A stretch of DNA of 64,000 nt, from the NCBI RefSeq assembly GCF_964204865.1, contig NC_135258.1, positions 17,958,916 to 18,022,915 of the forward strand, written 5' to 3'. The notes under the pieces are model-generated. The model had not been told where the DNA came from and did no database searches. It worked only from the letters and a program-made list of their open reading frames with translations. The position numbers and the translations under genes were made by a program. Shown here piece by piece: positions 24,189 through 35,711 of the stretch; position 1 is the first letter of the stretch, and every line of letters begins with the position of its first letter. The DNA is from Styela clava (taxonomy: Eukaryota > Chordata > Ascidiacea > Stolidobranchia > Styelidae).

Positions 24189-25243
24189 TAGAGATGTACC
24201 GATGTATCGGTATCGGCAGATCGGCCATTTTTTCGGTATCGGTTAGATTAAGGCCGATATTTCCAATATATTTATCTTTTTGATATGGTCCAGAATGTTT
24301 TAAAAGATAAGTTGGAAATTGGAATACCACTTTTTAATTTATTTTTTGTCTGGAGAGATCGTGAGCTATGACTCATACATGTCCCCACCCCCGCAAGAAA
24401 ATAGGATTCACGTGTTTTTAGCTATTTATCAGCCAAACTAGCTCAACCAATTTGGCTATTTTCGCTGTCAACTTTTTATATTGACATTTTCCGTCCGTCC
24501 GTCGACATCGATAAACTAAATTCCGACACAATTATCCCTCTACGCAGGTATTAATTTTAATTTCGTTCAACTACACAATTACTTTATAGATATATTGACA
24601 TGACCGCCTAGCCCTAGACTGTCTCAAAATATATGATAGCAACTGTAAAATATTATAAAATAGTAAAGTAAAAAAACATCATCGAAGGTTATAGGTAGGC
24701 CTTCTTTTTGTCGGTGCTGATTGATATTTTTCCATGTTGGCTTTGACTTATTGCGTCGACGATTAAGATTAGTCACGAATTAAAATATTTGTAAAATGCT
24801 TTTAATTTGAACGTAGGACGGCGGCGCTAGAATGTGTGGGTGATATTCGATATTCTTTTAAACACGAATAACGATATTCGAAGGTCGCGATATTAACAAT
24901 AAATTCAAATTGGACAGCTGGGCTTATGAGTTTTCTAGTTGAACACCGAGATTACTAGCGTTACTGTACAATGTATCTTAATCAGTTAAAGCAAACACTA
25001 AACATTAATTTCATATTATGTGATATATCTTTTTTTCGATCTGAAATAATGTGTACTATGAACAACGCTCAAAGACCATTGTTTTAACCCGTCTGCCCTA
25101 TACAGCACACCTAATTAAGTAATAATTACATAGTATCGGTATCGGTAATAGGGGCCTTTTTGTAGTATCGGCGTATCGGTATCGGCGTTTTAAGCTGGTG
25201 TCGGATCGGTATCGGCAACAAAAGTGATATCGTTACATCTCTA
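24189..25243. mobile_element. hAT-type element with perfect 8-bp TSD, 1,055 bp
   Basis: The element starts TAGAGATGTACCGAT and ends with the reverse complement of TAGAGATGTAACGAT. It is flanked by a perfect 8-bp duplication, GTCACGAG (24,181-24,188 and 25,244-25,251). Both ends carry arrays of the short motif TATCGGTATCGG, which look like subterminal binding sites for a transposase. No coding frame lies inside. Confidence 0.9.
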
Positions 25244-25261
25244 GTCACGAGTTAGCCTAAG

Positions 25262-25483
25262 GAAGTTTTTTGCGCTGGCAGTCAACAGATATTGGTGACT
25301 CGGCACAACTCCTAATATTCGTTCGCTGTCTTTCCGATCAATTTGATATGTACACTCGAGGAGAAGACATATTTATTGCAGTTAAGAATGCTTGTATTCG
25401 TTCCGGATTTAACCTGAAATATCTTCATGGCATTTCCACGGATGGCGCACCCGCTATGATTGGTAAACGTATATTCGCACAAA
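25262..25483 (+). pseudogene. hAT transposase fragment (GTF2IRD2/ZMYM-like group)
   Basis: The frame from 25,270 gives STDIGDSAQLLIFVR, then GEDIFIAVKNACIRSG and a GISTDGAPAMIGK motif. This matches the catalytic core of a domesticated-type hAT transposase, where the D of TDGAPAM is one of the acidic residues. The fragment has no start and a frame change at its left edge. It breaks off at about 25,483 into GGGGCGTAGCCAGGA, a common transposon terminal motif. It is a relic of an insertion older than the element at its left. Confidence 0.75.
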
Positions 25484-25560
25484 TCAGGGGCGTAGCCAGG
25501 AATTTTTTAATGGGGGGTTCTGAAATTTCTAATTACCAGGTGATCTGGACGGCGGCCGGA
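25484..25560. mobile_element. Possible transposon end
   Basis: CAGGGGCGTAGCCAGGAATT, which interrupts the transposase relic, looks like a terminal repeat. No partner end was found. Confidence 0.3.
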
Positions 25561-26791
25561 AAACGCGAGTTTTCAAGGAAATTGATGCTCTAAAAAGCGT
25601 TCCAAGCCACGAAAAGTTGCAAGGTATGACACAGAAGAATGTTTTTAGAAATCCAGACTGAATATGTCAGGATTCGACAGGAAAAAGTGCTACAAAGGAT
25701 AATGCGGACTGAATAAATCACGACTCTTCTACGTTAGACCACAAGCGGTGTTTCGCGAGTACCATTACGGCTAACGGCATCAGTAAGACAGATTGACGTT
25801 AGAAGCAGCATAGCGCGAAGTGGTGTCTTCTGAAAATGAGTAAAAAACAGAAATCGATAGCTTCATTTATTCATTCATTTTTTTTTTTCACTTGTTCGTA
25901 TATTTTCCTTCCTTTTTACTTTTAAGTCTCGCTTTTTTCGCTTCCGACAGTATCATGTCTCGATGATTGTGTGTGTGTGTGTGTGCGTGCGTGCCTTCAT
26001 TAGTTTTTTTTTACTTTTGGGTGAGCGAACACGTACTACTTCTTTTATCAATACCTTTCCATCTAAAATCTATACGTTTCAAACCTTATACTCTAGGTTT
26101 TGTTCGCTTTCCCGATTCTATAATCAGTTACTTTTACTTTTGTTTTACTTTTTTGATATAACTTTGTATTTTCGGAGAAGGCATGTCATATAAGTACGGT
26201 ATTTTAAATAATGCGCAAATAATTAATATTTGATCTAAATTTATCGTAAATAATGTTATAACATTTAGGCCGCGAAATGATTTAATGTAAAATGAAGCAT
26301 GGCATTCGGAATATCGTCAATAAGTCGGCATCAATAATTATTATAAAATGCTAACTAAGTAGTAAAGTCGGATATTGTAAAAAAAGGTGAAATAACAAGT
26401 CTTCGTCGCGAGGCAAGCGAAAGTATAATAAAACGAGAGAATACGCTTGTAGTTGATTAATAAATTAGCAACCCGGAATTTTTATTTAATACGAAAGTCG
26501 TATTAATACGTTAATACGATTTTAAAAAAGTGAACTATCGTTTCTTAAATATATTACCAGTGTTGGTAATGATAAATTTGATCGCATAAAATTTGGTGAT
26601 AAAGTGGTTAAAAAAAAATCAAAGCTAATACAAAAGATAAAAATCAGAATAAAATTATTTTGAATTCACTCCTTGATATTTGTCTTTACCATCTGTCGCC
26701 GGCGTGTAGTACTGCCGGGAATATAAAAACCAAACTTCGATGTCCCATTTGGAATAGGAGTGGATTAAATTGGTTGTTATGATAGGTTTAA
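25561..26791. other. Non-coding, AT-rich, with a GT microsatellite
   Basis: A GT repeat lies at about 25,968-25,986. Its frames (25,963-26,193) are low-complexity. Nothing else recognised. Confidence 0.4.
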
Positions 26792-28497
26792 ATGTTTGAA
26801 AAAAATATCGCAATTACGGGGTCATTACGTAATCGATTTGGCCGTCATTACGGAATTGATTTTTGTCAATTACGTGCAAGCCTACCGAACAAAAATGGCG
26901 CTTTCTGCAAATCGTGCCTGATCTTGGCCCCCGATGCAGGCGGAGGGTCAAAATTGTTGAAGCTTATCAACGAGCCTATGCAAAACTTGAAAAATGTACT
27001 TGAGGAATTATCGAAGCACGTCAGTAGAACTTACCATATCACAGCACAATTACATGCCGAAAATATTTGTAAAACTCACACTATCGGAAATGTCGTCGAA
27101 CAAATGAACTCTGCAAGAGCTCAGCAAGCGGATGGGAACAGACGGGCACTCACACCAATAATCAACGTTGTCTAATTCTGCGGACGTCAAAACATAGCTC
27201 TAAGAGGTCACATAGACCATGGAGTTTTGTCGAATCCGACAAATTTTGAAACCGAAATTAACGAAGGAAATTTCCGTGCGCTATTGCGATTTAGAATTTC
27301 CCCGGCGATTAAGAGTTATTGAATTATGTTCAGAATGCCTCTCTAAATGCCTTGAACACGAGCCCACAGATTCAAAATGAGATCATCGCACTGTGCGGCG
27401 AAATGATCCGAGAGACCCTCGTTAAGAAGATCAATAAAAGCAAGTATTTAGCCGTGCATACTGATGAAACGAGTGATATAGGGCGTATTGAACAATTTTC
27501 CATCTGTGTGAGATATGTTCAGAATCAGCACGGTGTCTGCAACCTTCGAGATGATTTTCTCGGATTCGTCGAAGCCGTCATTTGTCCGGCCAATCTCTTG
27601 CAGAATTGCTGATGTCGTCGACGCTTACAAGCTGGGGCTTGGGCTGCGTAACATCGTAGGCCAGGGATATGACGGCGCCGCCAACATGTCAGGCTGTTTT
27701 TGTGGAGTGCAGGCCGTTGTCCAAGCAGCCTACCCAAAAGCGTGTTACACTCACTGCTGCTCGCACTCGTTGAACCTGGTGCTACCTCACGCATGTGGAG
27801 GCGAAGGATTGAAACGAACAGTGCGGAGTATAAGAGACGTCGTTAATTTTTCTCTAATAGTCCCAAACGCACAGGAATTCTAAAGAATGCTATTATAGCA
27901 CTTCTTCCACAAAGTCGACACACACGTTTGATAACACTTTGCGAAACCAGATGGGTGGAAAGACATGAGTCAATCACAGTATTCTGCGAATTATATTCTG
28001 CTGTCGTTTATTCTTTGGACCAGATAGAAGAATGCAGAGACAGAGTTGTCACTGATAAAGGAGATAAATTCAGATACAGGATAATGAACGCAGATTTCAT
28101 TTGTCATTTACGTATACTGGACAGCATACTTGGCATTACACATCGACTGTCAGTTATTCTGCAGTCAAAAGATCTCGACATCATAGGCTGCTGTCAAATG
28201 CTTAACGACGTTAAGGCAGTTTTACACCACATGTTGGATAACGCACAGACGAAATTTGCGGTAATTTTCACCGAAATCAGAGTAATGACCAGTGCAAATT
28301 ATTTCCACACTTCTGGTCACAACTGCATCTGCCAAAAGATCGTTTTCACAGCTACGTGGTTTGAAAACATATTTGCGGAACACCACCATGGAAACCCGGC
28401 TGAATGGTTTAGCCCTGCTTCTGATACATCGGGAAACTTGAAGTTCCAACAGAAAAAGTTATTCTGGCGTTTATGCAGAGGAAAGCTCGTCGTTTAA
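26792..28497 (+). pseudogene. hAT-family transposase pseudogene (DUF4371-like)
   Basis: Several overlapping frames on the plus strand line up with one protein. 26,792-27,175 gives an N-terminal part. About 27,175-27,320 gives FCGRQNIALRGHIDHG and GNFRALLRFRI. 27,319-27,612 gives the DETSDIG motif. 27,600-27,883 gives GQGYDGAANMSG and HCCSHSLNLVL. 27,928-28,497 gives TRWVERHESI. This order is that of hAT transposases related to P52rIPK and ZMYM1 proteins. At least four frame changes or stops break it, so it cannot make a full enzyme. The region 28,658-28,890 may be its diverged C-terminal tail. No terminal repeats were identified for this copy. Confidence 0.85.
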
Positions 28498-28899
28498 AGG
28501 TTATATTGTAAATATACCTCATTCTTAAACCTTGTAAAATTTCGAATTATTTTTGGTTCACAGTGTATCATTTCTTTCCTGCAATTCTTTTCGCACTGTA
28601 CTACCATGTTATGTAATGCAAATAAAGGTAAATTTAGCTTTTTGAACATTCCAAATTATGATTTCTTTGCTTATTGTGCATGTTGCAAGTCACTTTTTGC
28701 ACATTCAGACCGACCCGCATACCAGCACCAAGTTATCTCAGGGGGAAACATCTTGTCGTGTTCTACAGTTGCGAAATAAAATAGTGGAATTATACTCCCT
28801 TCAAAACAAAACCAGTCCTTTGCTAAACAAAGACTTACTCGCCTCTTTGGCGTTGTTGGTGGATTTACTAACTCACCTCAACTACTGAATCTGAATAAA

Positions 28900-30185
28900 T
28901 GCTTACAAGGAAAAAACACAACAGTATGTCTTCTGTACATAAAATTATAATATTTACGTGAGGAATGATATCTCCTCAAAAGCCATCTCAGTCAGGACAT
29001 TTTTTTTTTGCATTTTGACTGGTAACAAAGAAATATGCTCCGAAGAAATTCCAATCGCTCGTTTCTCTGGCGTTTTGATGAGCTGTTGAAGGAATTCGAT
29101 TTAGAAGGAATTCGATGATATCGGATGAGCTCCCTGACTTCGCACGTTTATCTGCAAAGATGCAAGACCAGGGAAGTCATTAATTTATGTGTTTGAAAAC
29201 TTGTATTGAATAAATTGGATAAAAATATTCGTTTTATTCTTAATTATAGGAACGAAAAAGATTCCCGAGTATATTATATTAATATTATCGCAATATAGGT
29301 ATTTGTGGAAAATAGCTTGTCGAATACAGTTCGTGTATCGTGACGGCGGCCGTCAGTTGAGTCAAAGTGTTGCAATGTGACCGCCAGTAGCGGAAAGGTT
29401 GTGCACCCTTGGTCTTGAGGGTATACAAACCGTTTAAAGCTACGAAAATTGCTGTGTATGATACAGAAATTTACTTTTTGAGACATGGTAAGGCATCCGG
29501 CCAGGTATGAGGGTGTGTTCAAATCCCAAGGGCAAAAGGGAGACCGAGTTCGCGAGTTGTAGCGGAGATCAGTGCGCGTAGGGTGGTCATGGGAAAAAAG
29601 AAACTGGCGGGCTGCTATTTTGAAAAGCCAGCGATGGTAGTAAAACGGTCGCAATAAACCGAGGGTGGATAAGCGTAGTTTTGTATAGATAGATCCAGAT
29701 GAAGTAGCAAGGGACAGGCTAGTTCTCTGTAAAATTGTTGATTCCCAGTAGACAGTCGAAGGAAAGATAAGCATGGGAGAGAACAGAAGTAAGTTAGCTT
29801 TGTGGCGAACCACGAGACTAAAAGCAGACAGTTGGGGAAAGTTGCGGAGGTTAGCTCTGTGACCAACAAGGGTAGTAATGAACAATAGCGGTGACAATCT
29901 GAGGGTAACAATGCGACATCTCTCTCCCCAAAAATCCGACGACGGCGTAGTGTAAACACTGGTGACGGTACATTTGTACCCATACATTGACACTGGTGAC
30001 CATACATTTGCACCCGAATATCCGCGGGTTCAATCTATATGAGGGTGCTAAAATCCATGGGTTTGGGTTAATATAGGTTCAAATGTCCGTAAGGTTGTCG
30101 TGGGTTCAAATTAGGAGTTTCAAATGTACGTGGGTTTAAATGTAATAGAACCGTAAACACTCAATCCAGTGAGAGACGGTTAGGT
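28900..30185. other. No supported gene; imperfect short repeats
   Basis: A 239-codon open frame on the minus strand (29,274-29,993) is the longest here, but its composition is not protein-like and it overlaps other long frames. Short imperfect repeats of GGGTTCAAATGTACG type occur at 29,960-30,150 and could explain open frames by biased composition. Confidence 0.4.
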
Positions 30186-30526
30186 GGCGCGGCGGTGTGG
30201 CTCATCGTGCTAAGCGTTAGGCATACGCCTGCCACTGCGCCTCTGATTACTCTGCGTGGGTTCGCAGGTTCGAATTTCATGCGGGGATGGTTGTGTGCGA
30301 GAGGATTGCTTTACTCCTCGCTGCCAATAGGGTGGTTCACGTAATCGCTGGTCGGTTACGGCTTCCTCTACCATCAAGTCCATGCTTCCGAAAACAAATG
30401 ACTAACTGATTCCATACCCGACATGGAATGGTAACCGAACGAGAGGCCGTGGTTCGCCATATGATTAAGCCGTCTTATCGGCTTTCCTTTCTCTCGGGAT
30501 AAATATGTAAATCCTATCCTATCCTA
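30186..30526 (+). mobile_element. tRNA-derived SINE, full-length
   Basis: The head resembles a tRNA gene. An A box-like TGGCTCATCGTG lies near 30,198 and a B box GGTTCGAATTT at 30,267-30,277, giving an internal pol III promoter. The body is unrelated to tRNA, and the tail ends in a short CTATC repeat instead of a poly(A). Pieces of the same body recur on the minus strand at 31,251-31,395, 32,321-32,377 and 61,741-61,826, showing a dispersed family. Confidence 0.85.
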
Positions 30527-31250
30527 AGTGAACAAGGAGTGGCACTACCAGTTTAGCAAATGGGCTTCGTTTTGTGGAGAGCAATACCTACTATTTCATT
30601 ACTAAAACGAATCTTCAAAGACAAAATATAATACGCGGATGTTGATATATTACAAGCCGGGCTGCGCAGGAAAATCAGTAAGGTAGACAGGTCATGAGAG
30701 TATGACAAAAACAAACAATGCCCAAACCCAATGATAGATATCTGTATGATATATCACGTGAGCTCGGTGACGTCACATCTCCAGTATTGTACGGCTTACA
30801 CTAACTCTGTGTGTCTGTAATTGTCACAGAGAAATTGGGAAGGAACGACAGGGCTGTTCATCTTTAAATATTTTTTTTATTACTTAGCGTCACTTTATGA
30901 GTAAGTACAAGTTTATCGCTACTCTGATTAGCAAAACAGACTGTGGATTGTATGATAAAAACAACTGAGTTTGATGCTAGCCTTGTGCTGGCAATGCCAA
31001 TACAGCAATAGTTTACCTACTTTTCCATCTCTTCTGCAATCTCCGAATCTTGGTAACTATTTCGGTATTTATTCATTTGGTGCAGTACCGGTCCCAGGAT
31101 ACTGTATTGGACTACCGTGCCTGTATTCAGTAATTCCTAGTTTAATAGCAGGTTGTACCTAACAGCCTGAACAACGGAACAAAAACAGAAAGAGGAAATA
31201 AAATTGATAGATTGTTGTCATACAGTCATAGAAAGATTTGTTGTGTTAAT
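30527..31250. other. Intergenic stretch, nothing recognised
   Basis: No gene or repeat border found. The frame at 30,971-31,162 is not protein-like. Confidence 0.35.
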
Positions 31251-31395
31251 AGATAGGATTTACATATTTAGGAGAGGAAAGTCGATAAGACGGCTTAATC
31301 ATATGCTGAACCATGGCTTCTCATCTGGCAATCCGGGTACCAGTCCACGTTGGATACCGTACCGGTATGGGATTAGTTAGCCAGTTACGGTACCG
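31251..31395 (-). mobile_element. SINE fragment (3' part)
   Basis: On the minus strand this matches the tail half of the SINE at 30,186-30,526, including the segment around AAGACGGCTTAATCATATG. It lacks the tRNA-like head, as expected of a 5'-truncated copy. Confidence 0.75.
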
Positions 31396-32320
31396 CATTT
31401 CCGGCGAATGAGTCGCTTTTCTAGACAAAATTTTTGGCCTGATTTTGGGGGGGGGGGGTTTATTAGGCGAGTATGATACGGTAGTTTTTTTTTTTTGGAG
31501 TCGCCTTATTATTCAATTCGGGCCATAGAATACCTTCGGCGATAGAATCCCCTGGCGCGACTATGATATATGTATAATACCGTGATGTGAAGTGTATTTA
31601 ATTCATTTTTTAACATAAATTTACTCGGTGGGATATTATTGTTTTTTCCTACCGTGAAATACTCAAAATAATGAGTGGCAGCATTGCGATAAAGCGGAAT
31701 TGTTGCAGCAACAGCTCAGATATGTTTTTGAATTGCAAAAATACGAATCAAAACAACATATAATCGTACATGTTTATGTCCACGAATTGCGTTGGTGATT
31801 TGGAGCAGTGATACCGTCCTATTTATATTGTCCCAATCGCAAATTACAGGATTAAATTGATCCCAATTAAATCAATGAAGCAACACGTTTCGTTTTGTGT
31901 TTCATATATACACTTTATATGTATATTCATTTATAAAAACTAAATATAATAAGGTAGTTTATCTCACATTGTTATGTCCTCAGATTGCTGTGTTACTTTA
32001 GATCGGCAATGTTCTTATATGGTGGACGCAACCGCGAGTTACGTTGAACACAATTAGATTAAAATTGAAAAGCAGTTTGAATTCCCGTAGTTGTTATGGA
32101 TTGAATATTACGCTATAAGAAAAAGTCATTATAGGCTATTTTAACCTATGCGCAAATGCGCCGACCGCTCAAAAGCCTTTGCATGGTAATTTGAGATTCC
32201 GATGTTGATGTGATTCTACTACCCGTCTTATTGGCAGGTTATGTGCAAAAACCCATTTTTCCAGGTGTAAAAACGGGAATCGTCTTATTTGCCGGGTAGA
32301 CTTATTTGCTGGGAAATACC
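31396..32320. other. Intergenic stretch with G and T homopolymers
   Basis: A run of 12 G lies at 31,447-31,458 with a T run shortly after. No gene recognised. Confidence 0.35.
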
Positions 32321-32377
32321 GTATTTGTTTTCCAGTTTTCGGAAGCATGGACTTGATGGTGAGGGAAGCCGGAACAG
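32321..32377 (-). mobile_element. SINE fragment (middle part)
   Basis: TTCGGAAGCATGGACTTGAT and the GGGAAGCCGGAAC that follows match the reverse complement of the SINE body near 30,360-30,400. Only about 55 bp remain. Confidence 0.65.
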
Positions 32378-33127
32378 CAAATCACAAGTTTTGAGCCATT
32401 TAAAAAGTCATTCTGGATTCTGTAATACTGATAATTACACAAAAAGTACTGATAAAATGCACTCTTTAGTTAGAGCAAAAATTATCAGCATTCATTCATT
32501 TAAGACTATAAGGTGGACAGATTTCCAACACATTGCTAGAGATTTTTTTGTACTTTGTAGTGACCTTTTGTCAGATCTTAAGCTTAATTGCAAGTTCATA
32601 TCTTCATGGATAGATTTAAACTACTATTAATTTTTCAAACCTTCAAAAACAAGTTTACTCAAAATATCGAATAATGCTTAAACGTAATACCCATTTCTCT
32701 CTTTGAATCCAAATTTCTGTAAATTTGAAACCTATTGTTTGTAATACGCGTTTCTACTTACTATATATCCATGATATTACTGGTTCATGCTTGATAAAAT
32801 ATGCTTTCGAAGGATGACTGATTTTGAGAAAATTCTTCCTACTATGTATTGAAAAAACTAGTATTTTAATTTCAGATTGTATTAGTGTCTTATTCATTTC
32901 TTTCAAATATGTCATATCTTGCAATGTTATATCATGTAGTTTAGTTATAGTCAACAAAACTTTATGTGCTTCTCACTTTATTTTACATCATACTCTCCTT
33001 GAGGTGACTTTATAGATTCTGCTGTGTAATATCTTTGTCTTCCCCCGAACTACAAACATATGAATATAAATTTTTTTATCAGTAAATTATTGTTAATCTA
33101 AGAATATATTTTCATTTAATCATCCTG
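32378..33127. other. Upstream region of VPS4
   Basis: No coding exon seen; frames at 32,289-32,630 and 32,754-33,015 are AT-rich noise. The promoter and any 5' untranslated exon of VPS4 should lie here. Confidence 0.4.
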
Positions 33128-34429
33128 ATGCCGGGAACATTGGAAAAAGCGATAGAACTTGTTAACAAAGCAACACTTGAAGATAAGGCAGGAAACTTTG
33201 AAGAAGCATTAAGACTTTATGAGTCAGCTGTGGAATATTTTTTGCATGTTCTCAAGTATGAGGCAGCAAATGATAAAGCAAAACAAAGTGTGCGGTCAAA
33301 GTGTTCACAGTATTTGGAGAGAGCAGAAAAGTTGAAAAAATATCTAGCTGCGAAAGACCAGGCTTCTACGAATAAGAAACCAGAAAAGGCACAGGGTGGA
33401 AACAATTCTGATGATGATGATGACAGTGAAAAAAAGAAATTCCAAAACCAACTAGGTGGAGCGATTGTGGTAGAAAAGCCAGATATCAAATGGTCTGATG
33501 TAGCTGGATTACAACAAGCTAAGGAATCACTCAAGGAGGCTGTTATAATGCCGATTAAATTCCCCCACCTTTTCAAGGGCAAGCGTACACCATGGAGAGG
33601 TATATTATTGTTTGGTCCTCCTGGTACTGGTAAATCATATCTTGCAAAGGCTGTAGCTACTGAAGCTAATAATTCTACATTTTTATCAGTGTCTTCTTCT
33701 GATCTTGTATCAAAATGGCTGGGAGAAAGTGAAAAGTTGGTAAAGGCATTGTTTCAATTGGCACGAGAAAACAAACCTTCGATTATATTCATAGATGAAG
33801 TTGATTCATTATGTGGTTCCCGAAGCGAAAATGAAAGTGAGGCAGCTCGGAGGATCAAGACAGAGTTTCTTGTGCAAATGCAAGGCGTTGGAGTGGATAA
33901 CTCTGATGTTCTTGTTCTTGGTGCGACTAACATCCCCTGGACTTTGGACTCTGCTATTCGCCGTCGATTTGAAAAAAGAATCTACATCCCTTTACCAGAA
34001 GCACCTGCCCGCCTTACCATGTTCAAACTCCATTTGGGGGATACTCTAACCACATTAACTGATAAAGATTTCAAGTATTTAGCGGAACAAACAAAAGGTT
34101 ATTCTGGTGCAGATATCAGTATTGTTGTACGAGAAGCCCTTCTGAATCCGATAAGGAAAATCCAGCAAGCAACTCACTTCAAAAGAATAAGGGGCCCATC
34201 GCAGGATGATGCCAATATTATTGTAGATGATCTTCTGGTTCCATGCTCACCTGGAGAGAATGGAGCGATAGAAATGTCATGGAGTGATGTACCGGGAGAC
34301 AAGATGTGTGAACCCAAAGTATGCATGCAAGATATGTTATCTGCTATCGCTAATGTGAGACCCACCGTAAGTGAGGATGACATGAAACAACTACGAGAGT
34401 TTACGCAATCTTTTGGCGTAGAAGGTTGA
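33128..34429 (+). CDS. VPS4: Vacuolar protein sorting-associated protein 4 (AAA ATPase)
   Basis: A 433-residue, uninterrupted frame close to the usual VPS4 length of about 435-445. Residues 1-75 form the MIT domain, which binds tails of ESCRT-III subunits. A charged linker (DDDDD near 95-99) follows. The AAA core has Walker A GPPGTGKS (163-170), a pore-loop KWL at 196-198, Walker B with DE at 223-224, sensor NIPW at 268-271 and arginine fingers in AIRRRFEKR. The C-terminal helix is present. VPS4 disassembles ESCRT-III on endosomes and in membrane scission, using ATP. All catalytic residues look intact. The full coding region lies in one exon, whereas animal VPS4 genes are usually split, so this is either a retrocopy that kept its frame or a gene that lost introns. 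No poly(A) tract or target duplication was found. ATTAAA at 34,681-34,686 could be a polyadenylation signal. Confidence 0.97.
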   Translation: MPGTLEKAIELVNKATLEDKAGNFEEALRLYESAVEYFLHVLKYEAANDKAKQSVRSKCSQYLERAEKLKKYLAAKDQASTNKKPEKAQGGNNSDDDDDSEKKKFQNQLGGAIVVEKPDIKWSDVAGLQQAKESLKEAVIMPIKFPHLFKGKRTPWRGILLFGPPGTGKSYLAKAVATEANNSTFLSVSSSDLVSKWLGESEKLVKALFQLARENKPSIIFIDEVDSLCGSRSENESEAARRIKTEFLVQMQGVGVDNSDVLVLGATNIPWTLDSAIRRRFEKRIYIPLPEAPARLTMFKLHLGDTLTTLTDKDFKYLAEQTKGYSGADISIVVREALLNPIRKIQQATHFKRIRGPSQDDANIIVDDLLVPCSPGENGAIEMSWSDVPGDKMCEPKVCMQDMLSAIANVRPTVSEDDMKQLREFTQSFGVEG

Positions 34430-35389
34430 GAGTTTCACTCGAAGAATAAGTATATATATATATATGATGCGGCATGGTCAAACTCGACTTTCATCGAGCA
34501 TAATGGTTCATGCAGTCAAAATGTTGGACAGCACAACTTAATTTTTTCGCTTGATATGAGTGAGCTGAAATGTAAAAAATTTTAAGATGTGTACTTGAAG
34601 GTTTTTAACACAGGATATTTCATGAAATGGAAAAAACTATTGTTATTTTGACATGCACTAATATTAAATTACGCAGACATATTAAAAAGAAATTTATTGT
34701 AGCCAGCTTTTTTCTCTATCACTTTCTTAGTTCAATCTGTAGCTTGTCCACCTAATCGTATATCATTCAGTTAATGTTTTTGTTTTTCTATATGTTTGAT
34801 GGGTCATATTGATTTCTGTGCGGCATGAGTAAATGTTGAAGAATATCATCCCGGGCTTTTATTTGGATAAATAGTCTCCAATGCTTGTTTTGCCTTTAAA
34901 TTGCTTTGTCAAGTTTCTTAAACCAAGCCAGATTTTAAAGGGATTACTAGGTTTTGGTGACAAAATCTGAAAAATTCAATTGTTTTCAAAGATGTTGAAT
35001 ACAACTTTGTAATGAGTGGAAGAGCATTTTTGCTGAAAACCAGTCAATATGAAGTAAAAATATTTTCATGAAGATTATCAAATAGTGTGAAACATTGACT
35101 GAATTCTTCACTTTATTTTTGTGTGTGCTTTTGTTTTTTACTGATTTAGTAAAGATTGATTTTGTTTACTTGTAAAAACTTACTGCTTTGACCATTGACT
35201 TCTGGAACTTTATTCGCACTTAATTTCTTTATTGTGTTCATGGAAAAGTGAGTTAAAAAATACAATCATTCATAGATGGACTCGCCAGTACACGAAATAT
35301 AAATGGAACTCGAATTTAAAATTGAGTACTATGCCAAATTGAAAAAAAAAACCTTCCGTTTTAGTGTAGTCTATCTGGTATTCTGATGA
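34430..35389. other. 3' flank of VPS4
   Basis: Contains the likely 3' untranslated region and a short TA run near 34,450-34,462. No other gene recognised. Confidence 0.45.
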
Positions 35390-35397
35390 GTTTAGAC

Positions 35398-35703
35398 TGG
35401 GAGTGTGCAAACTGTGGGCCAAATGCGTCCCATAGAAAAAAATATGCGGCCCGCGGAGTAGCGCCAATCTTGAATCGCGTGCGCCCGCGAAGCGAGTTTT
35501 TATTTTAGTTCAACCTGATAGGTGTGAATAATTCCAACCTCTGCATTACAAACACTAGATGAGTCCAATTGTTATCTATGCCTATGACGTTACAATGCCC
35601 CAAATTTTTATGCCACTAGAACGCCTGTGTTAAATAAAGAAGCGGCACATGTCATCAGGTTAGTTGTATCTGGCCCTCCTGTATTAAAGGTTGCACACCC
35701 CTG
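35398..35703. mobile_element. hAT-type MITE, 306 bp
   Basis: The 8-bp flanks GTTTAGAC (35,390-35,397 and 35,704-35,711) are identical. The ends are TGGGAGTGTGCAAACT and, on the other strand, CAGGGGTGTGCAACCT, matching at 12 of 16 positions. A perfect target duplication of 8 bp with these ends fits a hAT-derived MITE. No coding sequence inside. Confidence 0.85.
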
Positions 35704-35711
35704 GTTTAGAC

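Noticed and set aside
29274-29993. A 239-codon open frame on the minus strand
   Set aside because: Long, but it overlaps two other long minus-strand frames (29,615-30,013 and 29,851-30,033), has no recognisable motif, and lies in a stretch with short imperfect repeats that favour open frames.
30186-30280. A tRNA gene
   Set aside because: A and B boxes are present, but the sequence between and after them does not fold as a tRNA, and it continues into a SINE body found elsewhere in the window.
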